Source: Desulfoferula mesophila (GTDB lineage: Bacteria > Desulfobacterota > Desulfarculia > Desulfarculales > Desulfarculaceae). From it: a DNA stretch of 64,000 bases. The stretch is taken from positions 3,921,501-3,985,500 of the forward strand of contig NZ_AP028679.1 in NCBI RefSeq assembly GCF_037076455.1, read 5' to 3'. Shown here piece by piece: positions 33,476 to 44,504 of this stretch (its first letter is position 1; every line of letters begins with the position of its first letter). The position numbers were made by a program, and so were the translations under genes. Below the pieces are notes generated by a model that had not been told where the DNA came from, ran no database searches, and worked only from the letters and a program-made list of their open reading frames with translations.

Positions 33476-36400
33476 ATGATCAGCCGCATCTTCATAGAAC
33501 GCCCGCGACTGGCCATCGTCATCTCGGTGGTCATCGTCATGGCCGGCATCCTGGCCCTGTTCAGCGTCCCGGTGGCCCACTATCCGCGCATCACCCCGCC
33601 GGAGATCCGGGTGCGGGCCACCTACCCCGGAGCCAACGCCGAGGTGTTGGCCAACAGCGTGGCCGCGCCCGTGGAGGCCGGGGTCAACGGGGTGGAGAAC
33701 ATGCTCTACATGAGCTCCACCTGCTCCAACAACGGCCAGTACGATCTGAGCGTGTACTTCGAGGTGGGCACCGACCCGGCCATCGCCCAGGTCAACGTGC
33801 AGAACCGGGTGCAGCAGGTGACCTCCCAGCTGCCCAGCGAGGTGGTGGACCAGGGAGTGGAGGTGCGCTCCCGCTCCTCCGACAGCCTGGGCGTGCTCAA
33901 TTTCTTTTCGCCCAAGGGCACCCACGACGCGCTGTTTTTGTCCAACTACGTGAGCATCAACGTCAAGGACGCCCTTGCCCGGGTCAACGGGGTGAGCGAG
34001 GCCAGGGTCTACGGCGCGCTGGACTACAGCATGCGCATCTGGATGGACCCCCGCCGCCTGAGTGCCCTGGGCATCACCGCCGAGGACGTGATCGCGGCCA
34101 TTCGCAAGCAGAACATCCAGGCCGTGGCCGGCTCCATCGGCACCGCGCCCAGCAGCTCCAGCCAGCAGGTGCAATACACCCTCCGGGCCGAGGGCCGCCT
34201 GAAAAGCGTGGAGCAGTTCAAGAACATCATCGTGCGCGGCAACGAGGCGGGCGGCCTGGTGCGCGTCAAGGACATCGCCAGGGTGGAACTGGGGGCCGAG
34301 ACCTACACCCGCTCCTCCACCCTCAACGGATCGCCCGCCCTGGCCATGGGCGTGTACCAGACCACCGGGGCCAACGCCTTGGACACGGTGGAGGCGGTCA
34401 AACAGGAAATGAAGCGCCTGGCCAAGCGCTTTCCGCCCGACCTCGAGTACGAGTTCACCTACGACACCACCCGCTACGTGCGAGCGGCCATCAGCGAGAT
34501 AACCTTCACCCTGCTCATCACCTTCATGTTGGTGGTGGCGGTCACCTTCCTGTTCTTGCAGGACTGGCGGGCCACCCTGATCCCCTCGCTGACCATCCCC
34601 GTGTCCCTGGTGGGCACCATGGCCGTGCTGTTGGTCCTGGGTAACACGGTCAACACCATCACCCTGTTCGCCCTGGTGCTGGCCATCGGCCTGGTGGTGG
34701 ACGACGCCATCGTGGTGGTGGAAAACGTGCAGCGGGTCATGGTCGAGGACGGCCTGCCGGCGCGCCAGGCCACCCTGAAGGCCATGGGCCAGGTCACCGG
34801 CCCGGTCATCGCCACCACCCTGGTACTGTTGGCCGTGTTCGTGCCCGTGGCTTTCACCCCCGGCGTCACCGGCAAGCTCTACCAGGAGTTCGCGGTCACC
34901 ATCTCCACGGCGGTGGTGCTGTCGAGCGTCAACGCCCTGACCCTCAGCCCGGCCCTGTGCGCCGTCCTGCTGCGCCCCGCCGCCCCCATCGCCTGGGGCC
35001 CCCTCGCCTGGTTCGGCCGCCTGCTAGGCGCCTCGCGCAACGGCTACGTGGCCGTGGCCTCCTGGCTGGTGCGCCGCCTGGTGGTGGCCGGGGCGATCCT
35101 GGTCCTGGTGTGCCTGGCCGCCTACTTCCTGTTCGCCAGCCGACCCACCAGCTTTTTGCCCAAGGAGGACCAGGGCGTCTTTTACGTAAACGCCCAACTC
35201 CCCGAGTCCGCCTCCCTGGCCCGCACCCGCCGGGTCATGGCCCAGGTCAGCGGCATCGTGGGCAAGATACCCGGGGTGCAGAGCATCATCGCCATCAGCG
35301 GCCTGAGCTTCATCTCCGGCACCAACGAGAATGTGGGCATCGCCATCTGCGTGCTCAAGCCCTGGGACGAGCGCACCACCAAACAAACCCAGCTCGCCGG
35401 GCTCATGTCCCAAGCGCGGCGCGAGCTTTTGGCCATCCCCCAGGCCGAGCTGTTCGTGTTTTCCCCGCCGGCCATCCGGGGCCTGGGGCGCACCGGCGGC
35501 TTTGACTTCCGTTTGCAGGCCCTGGGCAACCAGACTCCGGCGGAGCTGGGGGCGGTGACCCGCGCCCTGGTCATGGCCGCCAACCAAGACCCGCGCCTGA
35601 GCCAGGTGTTCACCACCTACTCGGCCGACGTGCCCCAGATTTTCATCGACCTGGACCGCACCAAGGCCGAGGCCCTCAAGGTGCCGGTGGCCAGTGTGTT
35701 CAGCACCCTGCAGGCCAACCTGGGCTCGCGCTACGTCAACGACTTCAACCTGTTCAACCGCGTATTCAAGGTGAAGGTGCAGGCCGACCAGGAGTTCCGC
35801 GACGCGGCCGAGGACATCCAGCGGCTCTACGTACGCAGCGAGACCGGCAACATGGTGCCCCTGCGCAGCCTGGTCCGGCTTTCCAAGGTGCTGGGGCCCC
35901 AGGTCATCACCCGCTACAACCAGTTCCCCACTTCCCAGCTGGACGGCGAGGCGGCCACCGGGCTCAGCTCCGGCGAGGCCATGGAGGCCATGGAGCAGGT
36001 GGCCGACAAGACCCTGCCCCAGGACTACGCCTACGAGTGGTCGGGCCTGAGCTTCCAGGAGCGCAAGAGCACCGGGCAGGCTCCCCTGCTGCTGGCCCTG
36101 GCCTTTTTGTTCGGCTATTTGTTCCTGGTGGCCCAATATGAAAGCTGGACCATCCCCCTGGCGGTCATCACCTCCATTTCGGTGGCCAGCCTGGGGGCTC
36201 TCCTGGGCCTGTGGCTGGGGGGCCTGAGCCTGAGCGTCTACGCCCAGATCGGCTTGGTGCTGTTGGTGGGCCTGGCCAGCAAGAACGCCATCCTCATCGT
36301 GGAGTTCGCCAAGACCCAGCGCGAGGCGGGGCTGCCCATCGAAGAGGCGGCGGCCATGGGGGCGCGCATCCGCTACCGGGCGGTGCTCATGACCGCCTTC

Positions 36401-36610
36401 TCCTTCATCCTGGGCGTATTCCCCCTGGTGATGGCCGAGGGCGCCGGGGCGGCCAGCCGCCAGGCCATCGGCGTCACCGTGTTCTCGGGCATGATGGCCG
36501 CCACCCTGGGCGGCATCTTCCTCATCCCCGCGCTCTACGCCGGGTTCCAACGGCTGCGCGAGCGCCTGAAGGGGCAAAGCGGCAAGCAAGGCGGCGAAAA
36601 TGCCATCTAG
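33476..36610 (+). CDS. RND multidrug efflux pump, HAE1 family (AcrB/MexF-like)
   Basis: A 1,044-residue inner-membrane transporter with twelve helices and two large periplasmic loops. It begins [19 protein letters not shown] and contains [23 protein letters not shown], which holds the proton-relay Asp-Asp pair of helix 4 (near residue 405). [15 protein letters not shown] near 945 supplies the matching helix 10 region. Length is standard for drug-type RND pumps. It exports hydrophobic or amphiphilic compounds using proton motive force. Its stop overlaps the OMF start by 11 bases. Confidence 0.95.
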   Translation: MISRIFIERPRLAIVISVVIVMAGILALFSVPVAHYPRITPPEIRVRATYPGANAEVLANSVAAPVEAGVNGVENMLYMSSTCSNNGQYDLSVYFEVGTDPAIAQVNVQNRVQQVTSQLPSEVVDQGVEVRSRSSDSLGVLNFFSPKGTHDALFLSNYVSINVKDALARVNGVSEARVYGALDYSMRIWMDPRRLSALGITAEDVIAAIRKQNIQAVAGSIGTAPSSSSQQVQYTLRAEGRLKSVEQFKNIIVRGNEAGGLVRVKDIARVELGAETYTRSSTLNGSPALAMGVYQTTGANALDTVEAVKQEMKRLAKRFPPDLEYEFTYDTTRYVRAAISEITFTLLITFMLVVAVTFLFLQDWRATLIPSLTIPVSLVGTMAVLLVLGNTVNTITLFALVLAIGLVVDDAIVVVENVQRVMVEDGLPARQATLKAMGQVTGPVIATTLVLLAVFVPVAFTPGVTGKLYQEFAVTISTAVVLSSVNALTLSPALCAVLLRPAAPIAWGPLAWFGRLLGASRNGYVAVASWLVRRLVVAGAILVLVCLAAYFLFASRPTSFLPKEDQGVFYVNAQLPESASLARTRRVMAQVSGIVGKIPGVQSIIAISGLSFISGTNENVGIAICVLKPWDERTTKQTQLAGLMSQARRELLAIPQAELFVFSPPAIRGLGRTGGFDFRLQALGNQTPAELGAVTRALVMAANQDPRLSQVFTTYSADVPQIFIDLDRTKAEALKVPVASVFSTLQANLGSRYVNDFNLFNRVFKVKVQADQEFRDAAEDIQRLYVRSETGNMVPLRSLVRLSKVLGPQVITRYNQFPTSQLDGEAATGLSSGEAMEAMEQVADKTLPQDYAYEWSGLSFQERKSTGQAPLLLALAFLFGYLFLVAQYESWTIPLAVITSISVASLGALLGLWLGGLSLSVYAQIGLVLLVGLASKNAILIVEFAKTQREAGLPIEEAAAMGARIRYRAVLMTAFSFILGVFPLVMAEGAGAASRQAIGVTVFSGMMAATLGGIFLIPALYAGFQRLRERLKGQSGKQGGENAI

Positions 36611-38072
36611 GGGCCCGGGCAGGGCGGCGCTGGGCTTGCTGGCCGCCGGGATGCTCCTGGCCGGGGCCTGCGCCCCGGTGGGGCCGAACTATACCCCGCC
36701 GGTGACCAAGGCGCCGGACGCCTGGCACAGCAAGATGGAGGACGGCCTGAAGCCGGGCTCCCCCCAGGCCGCCGAGCTGGCCCGCTGGTGGGTAAACCTG
36801 GGCGACCCCACCCTCACCGGGCTCATCAACCAGGCGGTGGCCGGCAACCTGAACCTGAAGCAGGCCATGGCCCGGGTGCGCCAGGCGCGAGCCCTGCGCG
36901 GGGTGCGCGAGGCCGGGCTGTGGCCCACAGTGGACGCCGGGGCCCTGGCCCAGTTGCACCGCGACACCGCCTCGGGCGACACCGGCACCATCGACCAGTG
37001 GTACCGCGCCGGCTTTGACGCCGGCTGGGAGATCGACGTGTTCGGCGGGGTGCGCCGCTCCATCGAGGCCTCCCAAGCCGAGTTGGAGGCCAGCCAGGCC
37101 AACCTGCGCGACGTGCTTATCTCGCTCACCGCCGAGGTGGCCCTCAATTACGTGGAGCTGCGCACCTATCAAAACCGGCGGCAAACCGCCCAGGCCAACC
37201 TGAAGAGCCAGGAGAACACCTACGGCTTCATCCGCTCGCGCCACGAGGCCGGGCTGGTCAACCGCCTGGCCTTGGAGCAGGCCCGCTACAACCTGGAGAA
37301 CACCCGCTCCCAGATCCCCAACCTCACCAGCGGGGTGGAGGCGGCCATGAACCGCCTGGCGGTGCTCTTGGGCCAGGCGCCGGGCAAGCTCTCGGCCCGC
37401 CTGGCCGCCCCGGCCCCGGTGCCGGTGCCGCCGCCCTCCGTGGCGGTGGGGGTACCCACCGAGGCTCTGCGCCGCCGCCCGGACATCCGCCGGGCCGAGC
37501 GCCTACTGGCCGCCGAGACCGCCCGGGTGGGCGTGGCCGAGGCCGAGCTCTACCCCAAGTTCCGCCTGGCCGGCAGCATCGGCCTGGCCGCGGTCAACTC
37601 CGGCGATTTCCTCACCCCCGGCACCAGCGGGGTGTGGAGCGTCCTGCCCTCCATGTCCTGGCGGGTCTTTGACGGCGGGGCCATCCGCAGCCGCATCGCC
37701 GCCCAGACCGCGCTGCAAGAGGAGTTCCTCTTGGCCTACGAGACCACGGTGCTCAGCGCCCTGGAGGAGGTGGAGAACAACCTCACCGGCTACGCCCAGG
37801 AGCAGATGCGCCGTCAAAGCCTGCGCCAGGCGGTGGACGCGGCCAAGGAGGCCGAGATGCTCTCCCAAGACCTCTTCGGCGCCGGGCTCATCAACTTCGA
37901 CAGCGTGCTGGACGCCCAGCGCTCCCTGCTCTCCTTCCAGGACCAGTTGGCCATCAGCGAAGGGGTGGTCACCGCTCGGCTCATCGCCCTGTACAAGGCC
38001 CTGGGCGGCGGCTGGGGCGCCCTGCCTCCCGCGCCATCTCCCCCCGCCCCCAAGGCCCCGGCCAAGCAATAG
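36600..38072 (+). CDS. NodT-family outer-membrane efflux lipoprotein (TolC-like)
   Basis: A 490-residue lipoprotein with lipobox [12 protein letters not shown], the usual NodT/OprM start. Two TolC-type repeats follow, with long coiled-coil stretches: [22 protein letters not shown] in the first, and [20 protein letters not shown] opening the second. [20 protein letters not shown] near 425 is a family signature. It forms the outer channel of the tripartite pump. The operon ends 23 bases later at a terminator hairpin. Confidence 0.93.
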   Translation: MPSRGPGRAALGLLAAGMLLAGACAPVGPNYTPPVTKAPDAWHSKMEDGLKPGSPQAAELARWWVNLGDPTLTGLINQAVAGNLNLKQAMARVRQARALRGVREAGLWPTVDAGALAQLHRDTASGDTGTIDQWYRAGFDAGWEIDVFGGVRRSIEASQAELEASQANLRDVLISLTAEVALNYVELRTYQNRRQTAQANLKSQENTYGFIRSRHEAGLVNRLALEQARYNLENTRSQIPNLTSGVEAAMNRLAVLLGQAPGKLSARLAAPAPVPVPPPSVAVGVPTEALRRRPDIRRAERLLAAETARVGVAEAELYPKFRLAGSIGLAAVNSGDFLTPGTSGVWSVLPSMSWRVFDGGAIRSRIAAQTALQEEFLLAYETTVLSALEEVENNLTGYAQEQMRRQSLRQAVDAAKEAEMLSQDLFGAGLINFDSVLDAQRSLLSFQDQLAISEGVVTARLIALYKALGGGWGALPPAPSPPAPKAPAKQ

Positions 38073-38094
38073 GCAACCCGCCCCTATAAAAATA

Positions 38095-38125
38095 GGCCGC
38101 CCCAGAGGGACGGCCCATTTTTATG
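38095..38125 (+). terminator. Rho-independent terminator of the RND operon
   Basis: GGCCG and CGGCC stem with a CC/GG inner extension around CAGA, followed by CATTTTTA. Confidence 0.75.
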
Positions 38126-38140
38126 CCGCGCGTCGCTTAA

Positions 38141-39130
38141 TTATTGGGCCGGACGGACCTGGGCCTTATCAAAAGCCTGGATGCGCCGGGCCGCGTTGGC
38201 CTTCAGGTTTTCATAGAAAAAGGAATAGTCGTAGGCGTGGTACACCCCTGGGCCAAAGGGCATGTGGTCCAGGTCCTGGGGGTCCGGCGGATTCACCACC
38301 AGTCCGCCGTCCACGTTTTGGGCCGAGGTGTAGTGGGGCTTCTTCCGGTCGGCGCCATCATGGGGGAAAAACACCGCGCCCAGGTTGGCGGCGGCCGGGA
38401 CCAGTTCCCCGTCGGTGCGCCAGGACAGGGGGTTCACCGAGACGGCGCCCGGCCGAATGGTGGGGGCTTTTTGCTGATACCCGGCGGCCACGCTGTTGTA
38501 GGCGACGATGCAGCCGGTCTGCTCGGCCGAGCGGCACATCCGCAGGGCCGGGTATTGCGCAAGATCGTCCTTGGTGATGGACCAGCCGATGAGGTAGGCG
38601 GCCACCAGCTTGTTTTTCAGCTCGGGCCGCTGGAAGTTGGCGCGGGCGAACCCGGCCAGCAGGTTGGAGCCTTGGCTGTGCCCGGCCAGGATGATGGGCC
38701 GCCCCTAGTTGTAGTGCTCCAGGTAAAAGTCGAAGGCGGCCTGCACGTCGCCCAGGCCGATGCCCAGGTAATGGTCTTGCTGCTTCTGGTCCAGGGACAG
38801 CACCGATATCTTTACCTGACGGTAGAGGGGGGCGTAGAGGTTGGCAAGGTCCGCGAACACGCTGGCCTGGCTGCGGATGGTGTAGAGCGCGTCTTTTTTC
38901 ATCTCCGGGTCGTCGACCTTGGCCACCATGGCCTGGCCGTTGTACACGGTGGGATAGACCCAGAACACGTCCACCGGATGCTCCGTGGCCTGGGGAAGGT
39001 GGAGCCAGTTGGCGGCCAGCGCGTAGTCCGGACCCCGCTCCTGGGCCGATGCCCCCAGGGCGGGCAGGCACAACGCCCCCAGCAAAAGACAAATTATCCC
39101 CAGGGCGGCGGCAAATTTCTTGAACTTCAT
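38141..39130 (-). pseudogene. DUF3089-type alpha/beta hydrolase interrupted by one TAG
   Basis: A single frame encodes a signal peptide (MKFKKFAAALGIICLLL...LGASA), VDVFWVYPTVY, and QAAFDFYLEHYN. Then a TAG at 38707-38705 is followed, in the same frame, by GRPIILAGHSQGSNLL, the nucleophile elbow with catalytic Ser, and the rest of a DUF3089 lipase-like domain to 38141. The stop falls four residues before IILAGHSQ, so the upstream product would lack the active site. One base change from AAG or CAG would explain it. Everything else looks intact, so the inactivation is recent, or the base is a sequencing error. The ATG at 39130 is supported by the signal peptide. Confidence 0.85.
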
Positions 39131-39164
39131 GTTGGGTTGTCCCTGTGGCAGGCTGGGGGTGAAC

Positions 39165-39210
39165 ATAAAAAATCAGCGGCGGCTCCTTAACAAGGATGCC
39201 GCCGCTGATT
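39165..39210 (-). terminator. Rho-independent terminator of the P-type ATPase gene
   Basis: On the minus strand a perfect 13-bp stem (AATCAGCGGCGGC / GCCGCCGCTGATT, 14-base loop) is followed by a run of T (TTTTTTATG). It lies about 30 bases past the ATPase stop codon. Confidence 0.85.
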
Positions 39211-39241
39211 GTCCATGACCAACCGGGACGCTGTCAACCGT

Positions 39242-41728
39242 TTATGGCTTGGCGCGCGCCTTGAGGCGCCGCAGGAAGGCCAGGTGATGCTCGCCGCCCA
39301 GGCTCAGATGGCGGTAGAGGTGCAGCTTGGCCGCGTCCTCGATGAACATCCACACCAGGCAATAGCCCCACACCAGGCCCACGTAGCTCCAGGGTATGGG
39401 GGCCACGATGATGCCCAGGCCCACGATGAGCACCGCCACCGTCTGGGTGCCCAACACGGCCAGCAGCAGCACCTTGGCCGGGTAGGGGCTCTTCCAGAAG
39501 GGCTCCTTGGTGCGCACCACCAAAAGGGTGAGGTGCCCGGCCACGGCCAGCTTGAGATAGATGAACGACTGCAACTGGGGAACGCTCAGATCCAGGTATT
39601 CGCGGGCGATGACCAACAGCAGGAAGGTCTCCACCACCCCGATGAGCCCCAGCGCGGTGGACAGGGTAAGCACCCGGCGCATCTCCCAGCGCACCGGATG
39701 GGGGTCCAGCCAGGTGTTGTCGTAGGCGATGGTCATGATGGGCAGATCGTTGAGCAGAGCCAGGAGGATCACCAGCACCGTGGTGATGGGGTAGATGTTG
39801 AACACCAGCATGGCCAGCACCACGAAGAACATGATGCGGATCGTCTCGGTGATGCGGTAGATGGCGTAGGAGTTCATGCGCTCGAAGATCTTGCGCGCCT
39901 CCTCCACCGCCCGGATGATCACCGACAGCCCCGGCGCGGTGAGCACCAGCGAAGCCGCCGCCCGGGCCGCGTTGGTGGCCCCGGACACCGCCACCCCCAC
40001 GTCGGCCTGCTTGAGGGCCGGGGCGTCGTTGACCCCGTCGCCGGTCATGGCCACCAGGTGGCCCAGGCGCTGAAGCGCCTTGACGATGCCGAACTTGTGC
40101 TCCGGGAAGACCTGGGCGTAGCCCTCGGCCCGTTCCACCTTTTCCCCCAGCCCCTGGGGCGGATCGGCCGGGTCCACCCCCTCGGCGAACAGCTCCTGGG
40201 CCACCTGGATTTCCTGGCCCATGCCCAGTTGGCGGGCTATCTCCTTGGCGATGGCCTGGTTGTCGCCGGTGACCATCTTCACGTCGATGCCATGCTCCCC
40301 GGCCTGGCGAATGGTCTCGGCCGAGTCGTCGCGGGGCGGGTCGTACAAGGGCAACAGCCCCAGGAAGCGCCACTTGCCGTCCTCGTCCGCGCGGGCCACC
40401 CCCAGGGTGCGGTAGCCCTTGGCGGCCGCGGCCTCCACCACCTCATCGGCCCTTTGGCTATCCGCCCCGGTCAGGCCGCAGAGCTGGGCGATCACCTGGG
40501 GAGCGCCCTTGGTGCACTTGAAGCTGTGGCCCTCGCGGCTCAGGGTGGCCTCGGTGCGCTTGCTCACCGGGTCGAAGGGCACGAACGCGTCCTGCCGGTA
40601 TTGGGCCAGGAGGGAGCGGTCCTGGAGCCCGCCCAGCACCGCGTCGTCGATGGCGTCGCGGTTTTCCTCCTTGGAGGCCAGGCTGGCGGCCAGGATCAAC
40701 TCCTGCTCGTCGGCGGCGGCGAAAACCGCGGGCTGGCCCAGGGTGAGCTGGTTCTTGGTCAGGGTGCCGGTCTTGTCCGAGCACAGGATGTCGATGCCCG
40801 CGATCTCCTCGATGGATTGCAGGCGCGAGACGATGGCCTTTTCCTTGGCCAACGACAGGGCCCCCAGGGCCATGGTGAGCGAGAGCACCGCGGGCATGGC
40901 CACCGGGATGGAGGCCACCACCAGGATCAGCACGAACTGGAACACCCCCAGGGCGCTGTCCCCCCGGAAAAGCTGGGTAAGCACCAGGATCACCGCCAGG
41001 CCCAGGCTTATATAGATGAGGTAGTCGCCGATGGTGAGCACCGCCTTCTGGAAGTGGGAGGGGGCCTCGGCGCTCTCCACCAGCTTGACGGTCTTGGCGA
41101 ACTTGGTCTTGTCCCCGGTGGCCACCACCACCGCCTGCATCTCCCCCTGCTTGGCCACCGATCCCGAATAGGCCACGTCGCCCTCGGCCTTGTCCACGGG
41201 CAGCGACTCGCCGGTCAAAGCCGACTGGTCCACGCTGAGGAAATCGCCCCCGAACAGCTTGAGGTCGGCGGGCAGGATGTCCCCGGCCCTGAGGCGCACC
41301 ACGTCGCCGGGCACCAGGTCCTCCGCGCCTATTTCCTGCCACTGGCCGCCGCGCCGCGCCCGGGCCTTGAGGGCCAGCTCGCCCTTGAGCGCCTCCAGGG
41401 CGTTGTCCGCCTTGCGCTCCTGCCAAAAGCCCACCGCCGCGTTGAACACCAGCATCACGCAGATGATGATCATGTCCGACCAGTGGCGCACCACCAGCGA
41501 CAACACCGCCGCCGCCTCGATCATCCAGGGTATGGGCCCCCAGAAATAACCCAGCAGCTTGAGCAAAGAGCTCTTTTTGCGCTCCTCAATGGCGTTGGGC
41601 CCCACCTGGGCCAGACGGCGGGCCGCCTCGGCGGCCTCCAGCCCCTGGGGATTGCCGCCCAGGCGCTCAAAGACCTGGTCCAGGCTCAGTTTTTCCGCGT
41701 CTTGGGATTCAAGATAGGTTTCCGGCAT
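39242..41728 (-). CDS. Plasma-membrane proton-efflux P-type ATPase (type IIIA)
   Basis: An 828-residue P-type ATPase. Order: N-terminal LSLDQVFERLGGNPQGL, helices 1-2, actuator motif SALTGESLPVDK near 160, helix 4 with VASIPVAMPAVLSLT (PVAMP is typical of H+ pumps), phosphorylation site CSDKTGTLTKNQLTL with Asp near 318, hinge MVTGDNQAIAKEIAR and MTGDGVNDAPALKQADVGVAVSGATNAARAAA, then six C-terminal helices. It expels H+ at the cost of ATP, generating a gradient or controlling cytoplasmic pH. ATG 41728 is chosen after GGGAG; an earlier in-frame start adds 17 unconserved residues. Monocistronic by its own terminator. Confidence 0.92.
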   Translation of the reverse strand: MPETYLESQDAEKLSLDQVFERLGGNPQGLEAAEAARRLAQVGPNAIEERKKSSLLKLLGYFWGPIPWMIEAAAVLSLVVRHWSDMIIICVMLVFNAAVGFWQERKADNALEALKGELALKARARRGGQWQEIGAEDLVPGDVVRLRAGDILPADLKLFGGDFLSVDQSALTGESLPVDKAEGDVAYSGSVAKQGEMQAVVVATGDKTKFAKTVKLVESAEAPSHFQKAVLTIGDYLIYISLGLAVILVLTQLFRGDSALGVFQFVLILVVASIPVAMPAVLSLTMALGALSLAKEKAIVSRLQSIEEIAGIDILCSDKTGTLTKNQLTLGQPAVFAAADEQELILAASLASKEENRDAIDDAVLGGLQDRSLLAQYRQDAFVPFDPVSKRTEATLSREGHSFKCTKGAPQVIAQLCGLTGADSQRADEVVEAAAAKGYRTLGVARADEDGKWRFLGLLPLYDPPRDDSAETIRQAGEHGIDVKMVTGDNQAIAKEIARQLGMGQEIQVAQELFAEGVDPADPPQGLGEKVERAEGYAQVFPEHKFGIVKALQRLGHLVAMTGDGVNDAPALKQADVGVAVSGATNAARAAASLVLTAPGLSVIIRAVEEARKIFERMNSYAIYRITETIRIMFFVVLAMLVFNIYPITTVLVILLALLNDLPIMTIAYDNTWLDPHPVRWEMRRVLTLSTALGLIGVVETFLLLVIAREYLDLSVPQLQSFIYLKLAVAGHLTLLVVRTKEPFWKSPYPAKVLLLAVLGTQTVAVLIVGLGIIVAPIPWSYVGLVWGYCLVWMFIEDAAKLHLYRHLSLGGEHHLAFLRRLKARAKP

Positions 41729-41849
41729 AATGCACGCTCCCAATCTCCTGTCCGGTATATGGGTTAATTTTATACCCACCGGGCAAGTGATGCCTAATCT
41801 GGCGCGAGGGGAGCGGGCGCGCGGGGCGCCTTATGTCGGTTCGGGCCGG

Positions 41850-42773
41850 TTAGGCGGGGCTGTTGCCGCCCACCGCCTTGGGCTTTTCCCCGCCCGGGTC
41901 GGCCTTGGCTGGCGGCGGGGAGGCCTTCAGGCCGCTGGGCGCGGGCGCGTTTTGCGTCAGGTCCAGGCGGCCGGGCTCCAGCCCCAGGGCCAGGCCCAGG
42001 AGCTGGGGATAGAGCACCACCCCGTCCAGGGAGGGCTTGCCTTCGCCGCTCAGGGTCTCGTGGGCCCACTTGACCTGGAGCAGGGTGTGGGGGCAGTCCA
42101 CCATCAGCACCTGGGCCTCGCTGGCGGCGAACTCCTCCAGGCGCATCATGATGGTGGCCAGGGAAAGCTCGGGGTTGCGCTCGCGCAGGGGGCCGCCGCA
42201 GCAGCGCAGCCGCCCCTGCCAGGGCACTCCCTCGGCCCCTATGACCTTCAGCAACTCCTCGATCAGCTTGGGGCCGTAGGCGTTGTCAAAGCCGGTGATG
42301 CGGCTGGGGCGCAGGGCGTGGCAGCCGTACATGGCGGCCACCTTCAGGCCGTTCAGGGGGGCCTGCACCAGATCCTCGAGTTTTTCCAGGCCCACCTCGT
42401 CGTGCAGCACGCTCTGTATGTGGCGCACCTGGGCGGTGCCCTGGTATTTCAGACCCTCGGGAGCCAGCTTTTCCTGCACCATGGCCAAAAGGTCCGGCTG
42501 CTCCTCCAGGAATTTCTGGGCCCGTTTCAGGGTGCCCAGGCAACACTTGCACAGGGTCATGAGCTCTACGCCCTGGGCCTCGGCCAGGGCCAGGTTGCGC
42601 GCCGCGGCCAGGATGAACAGCTCGAAGTGCTGGTCCCGCAGGGGATAGCCGCAGCAGTTGAACTCCATCTCGGTCAGCTGGATGCCCAGCTTGCCCAACA
42701 CCGCCCGGGCGCTGGTTTCATACTGGGGGGCGTAGCTGGGTATCTTGCAGCCCAGAAACAAGGCGTAGGACAT
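41850..42773 (-). CDS. Heterodisulfide reductase subunit B-like (CCG-domain) protein
   Basis: A 307-residue protein with two CCG domains. The first is complete: Cys9, Cys40-Cys41 (NCCGYPL) and Cys75/Cys78 (LCKCCLG), matching the CX30-39CCX33-36CXXC pattern that binds the noncubane [4Fe-4S] clusters of HdrB. The second has YGCH, LRCCGGPL and DCPHT, in which the last CxxC is reduced to one Cys. The tail from ~285 is Pro/Ala-rich. HdrB reduces disulfides at such clusters. Its ATG lies one base after the stop of the membrane subunit, so the two form a complex. Confidence 0.87.
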   Translation of the reverse strand: MSYALFLGCKIPSYAPQYETSARAVLGKLGIQLTEMEFNCCGYPLRDQHFELFILAAARNLALAEAQGVELMTLCKCCLGTLKRAQKFLEEQPDLLAMVQEKLAPEGLKYQGTAQVRHIQSVLHDEVGLEKLEDLVQAPLNGLKVAAMYGCHALRPSRITGFDNAYGPKLIEELLKVIGAEGVPWQGRLRCCGGPLRERNPELSLATIMMRLEEFAASEAQVLMVDCPHTLLQVKWAHETLSGEGKPSLDGVVLYPQLLGLALGLEPGRLDLTQNAPAPSGLKASPPPAKADPGGEKPKAVGGNSPA

Positions 42774-42774
42774 G

Positions 42775-44445
42775 TCAGTTCTCCCGGGCCATGGCGGCCT
42801 GGGCCGCCAGATAACGCAGCTCGTACATCACGTCGGTCACCTGCACCAGGTTGGGGCAGGTCTGCTGACACTCGTAGCAGGTCAGGCAGTTCCACACCAT
42901 GCGCGAGCCCATGGCTTCTTCCATGAGGCCCAGCTTGAGGCAATACATGACCTGGTGGGGCAGCAGGTCCAGCTCCTGGTTGGGCCATTCGGACATGTGC
43001 ACCAGGGGGCAGGCGTTGGTGCACTCGCGGCAGGAGTAGCACTCGGTGAAGCTGCCGGCCTGAGCCGAATGCTTGAGGGTCTTCTTGAACCCGCCGGTGT
43101 CCACCAAGACCTCATGGCGGCCGCGGCTGGGCTGGGCCGCCTGCTCGGCGAACTCGGCGATCTCCCGAAGCGGGGTGCCCAGGCCCTCGTCGGCCAGGTC
43201 CTGTCTCTGGGCGGTCCAGAGGTCGTGCAGGTTGATGCCCAGGGGGCACAGCCGGGTGCAGCGCTGGCAGCTGGTGCAGATGTAGGCGCCCTCGCGGGTC
43301 TGGGCCAGGCGGGCCCGGTCGCCCTCGCCGCCGTGGGTCTTGGCCGACAGCGAGGCCAGGCGCTCCGAGGGCAGGATGTCGTAGTTGGGTATCAGGCTCA
43401 TGGTGATACCCACCGAGCAGTGCACCGAACAGGTGCCGCAGTGGGTGCAGGCGTCCATCTCCATGGCCCTGAGGGCGGCGCGGGCCGCCGGGTTCATGCC
43501 CTCGCGCTCGGTGGCCGCGTTCACCGCCAGGATCACCGGGCCCAACAGAAGGTGCAGGAACTTGGTGAACGGCAACAGGGCCAGGCCCAGGAAACAGGCC
43601 AGGAAGTGGATATAGTAGAGGATCTGGGAGGCGTTGGCCTGATCCAGGCCCAGGGCCACGGGACGCAAAAGCACCGACAGGCCGTAGGAGGCGAAGGCGT
43701 GGTTGGCCGGGGAGTGGCAATCGATGCAGTTGTTTTCGTTGAGCTCTCGGCCCTGCTCCAGCAAATCCTGGTCAGAGCCTATCGCTCCCGGGGCGAAGAC
43801 CACCCCATAGTCGGCCGCCCACACCGAGCGCAGGGCCTTGAGTTCCTGGGGATCGTCCATCCCCGCGTATTCGTTGACCATACGGTCAAAGGCGTCGGAC
43901 GAGGTGATCTTCAAGGCTTGCAGGGCAAAGCCCGAGAGCAGGATCACGGCCAGCAGGGCGATGGCCACCCGGTCCCGGGCGCGGGTGGTCTGGCGCAGCC
44001 CGCCCACGGTGAGCCGCCGCAGAACGATGATCCCCACCCCGGCCAGCACCATCAGCCCCAGGACCTCGCGCAGCCACAGCCAGGGGTCCAGGGTGGGATA
44101 GTAGTCGCTGAACAGGGAGGCGGTTATCTGCTCGCCCAGGGCGTGCAACAAGAGCAAGCCCATGAAGCCCACAAACAAAAGGATGTGGCCCAGCCAAGCC
44201 AGGGCGCTGTGTTTGAGGGAGCGGCCTTGCAACAGCCCGTCCCACACCAGCCCCCGCAGCAAGGCCCCGATACGGGGGCTGAACACCGTGCGGAGCAGGC
44301 CGGAGATGGCGGCTCCCGCCCGTTTGGCGGCGGAATATTGCCGGTCCCGCGGATCCACCGATACCGTGAGCCAGGAATACGCCTTGTAGATCAGCCCCAC
44401 CAGGCAGATGGCCAAGGCGAGATATAGGCTTATGCTGAAAAACAT
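42775..44445 (-). CDS. Membrane Fe-S/heme oxidoreductase: cytochrome b, c-heme and four 4Fe-4S motifs
   Basis: A 556-residue fusion. Residues 1-310 form a NarI/HdrE-like membrane domain with about six helices and candidate heme b histidines (79, 87, 101, 280, 298). A periplasmic-type loop holds CIDCHS (Cys240, Cys243, His244), a covalent heme c site. The soluble part carries four CxxCxxCxxxC motifs, starting at Cys333, Cys390, Cys469 and Cys520, each resembling HdrC/DsrK-type ferredoxin units. With the HdrB-like neighbour this should pass electrons between the quinone or periplasmic pool and a cytoplasmic disulfide or similar substrate; direction is unknown. Starts after GAGGGG. Confidence 0.87.
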   Translation of the reverse strand: MFFSISLYLALAICLVGLIYKAYSWLTVSVDPRDRQYSAAKRAGAAISGLLRTVFSPRIGALLRGLVWDGLLQGRSLKHSALAWLGHILLFVGFMGLLLLHALGEQITASLFSDYYPTLDPWLWLREVLGLMVLAGVGIIVLRRLTVGGLRQTTRARDRVAIALLAVILLSGFALQALKITSSDAFDRMVNEYAGMDDPQELKALRSVWAADYGVVFAPGAIGSDQDLLEQGRELNENNCIDCHSPANHAFASYGLSVLLRPVALGLDQANASQILYYIHFLACFLGLALLPFTKFLHLLLGPVILAVNAATEREGMNPAARAALRAMEMDACTHCGTCSVHCSVGITMSLIPNYDILPSERLASLSAKTHGGEGDRARLAQTREGAYICTSCQRCTRLCPLGINLHDLWTAQRQDLADEGLGTPLREIAEFAEQAAQPSRGRHEVLVDTGGFKKTLKHSAQAGSFTECYSCRECTNACPLVHMSEWPNQELDLLPHQVMYCLKLGLMEEAMGSRMVWNCLTCYECQQTCPNLVQVTDVMYELRYLAAQAAMAREN

Positions 44446-44504
44446 ATGGTAACGCCCCTCAAGTTACTTTATACCGGGAACCCGACGCGTTTGCGTTGGC
44501 AATT

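Noticed and set aside
38700-38712. In-frame TAG in the DUF3089 gene read as pyrrolysine
   Set aside because: TAG is used as the normal stop for many genes here (speD, speE, groEL, sufB, dtxR), and no pyl genes are seen. A nonsense mutation or sequencing error is simpler.
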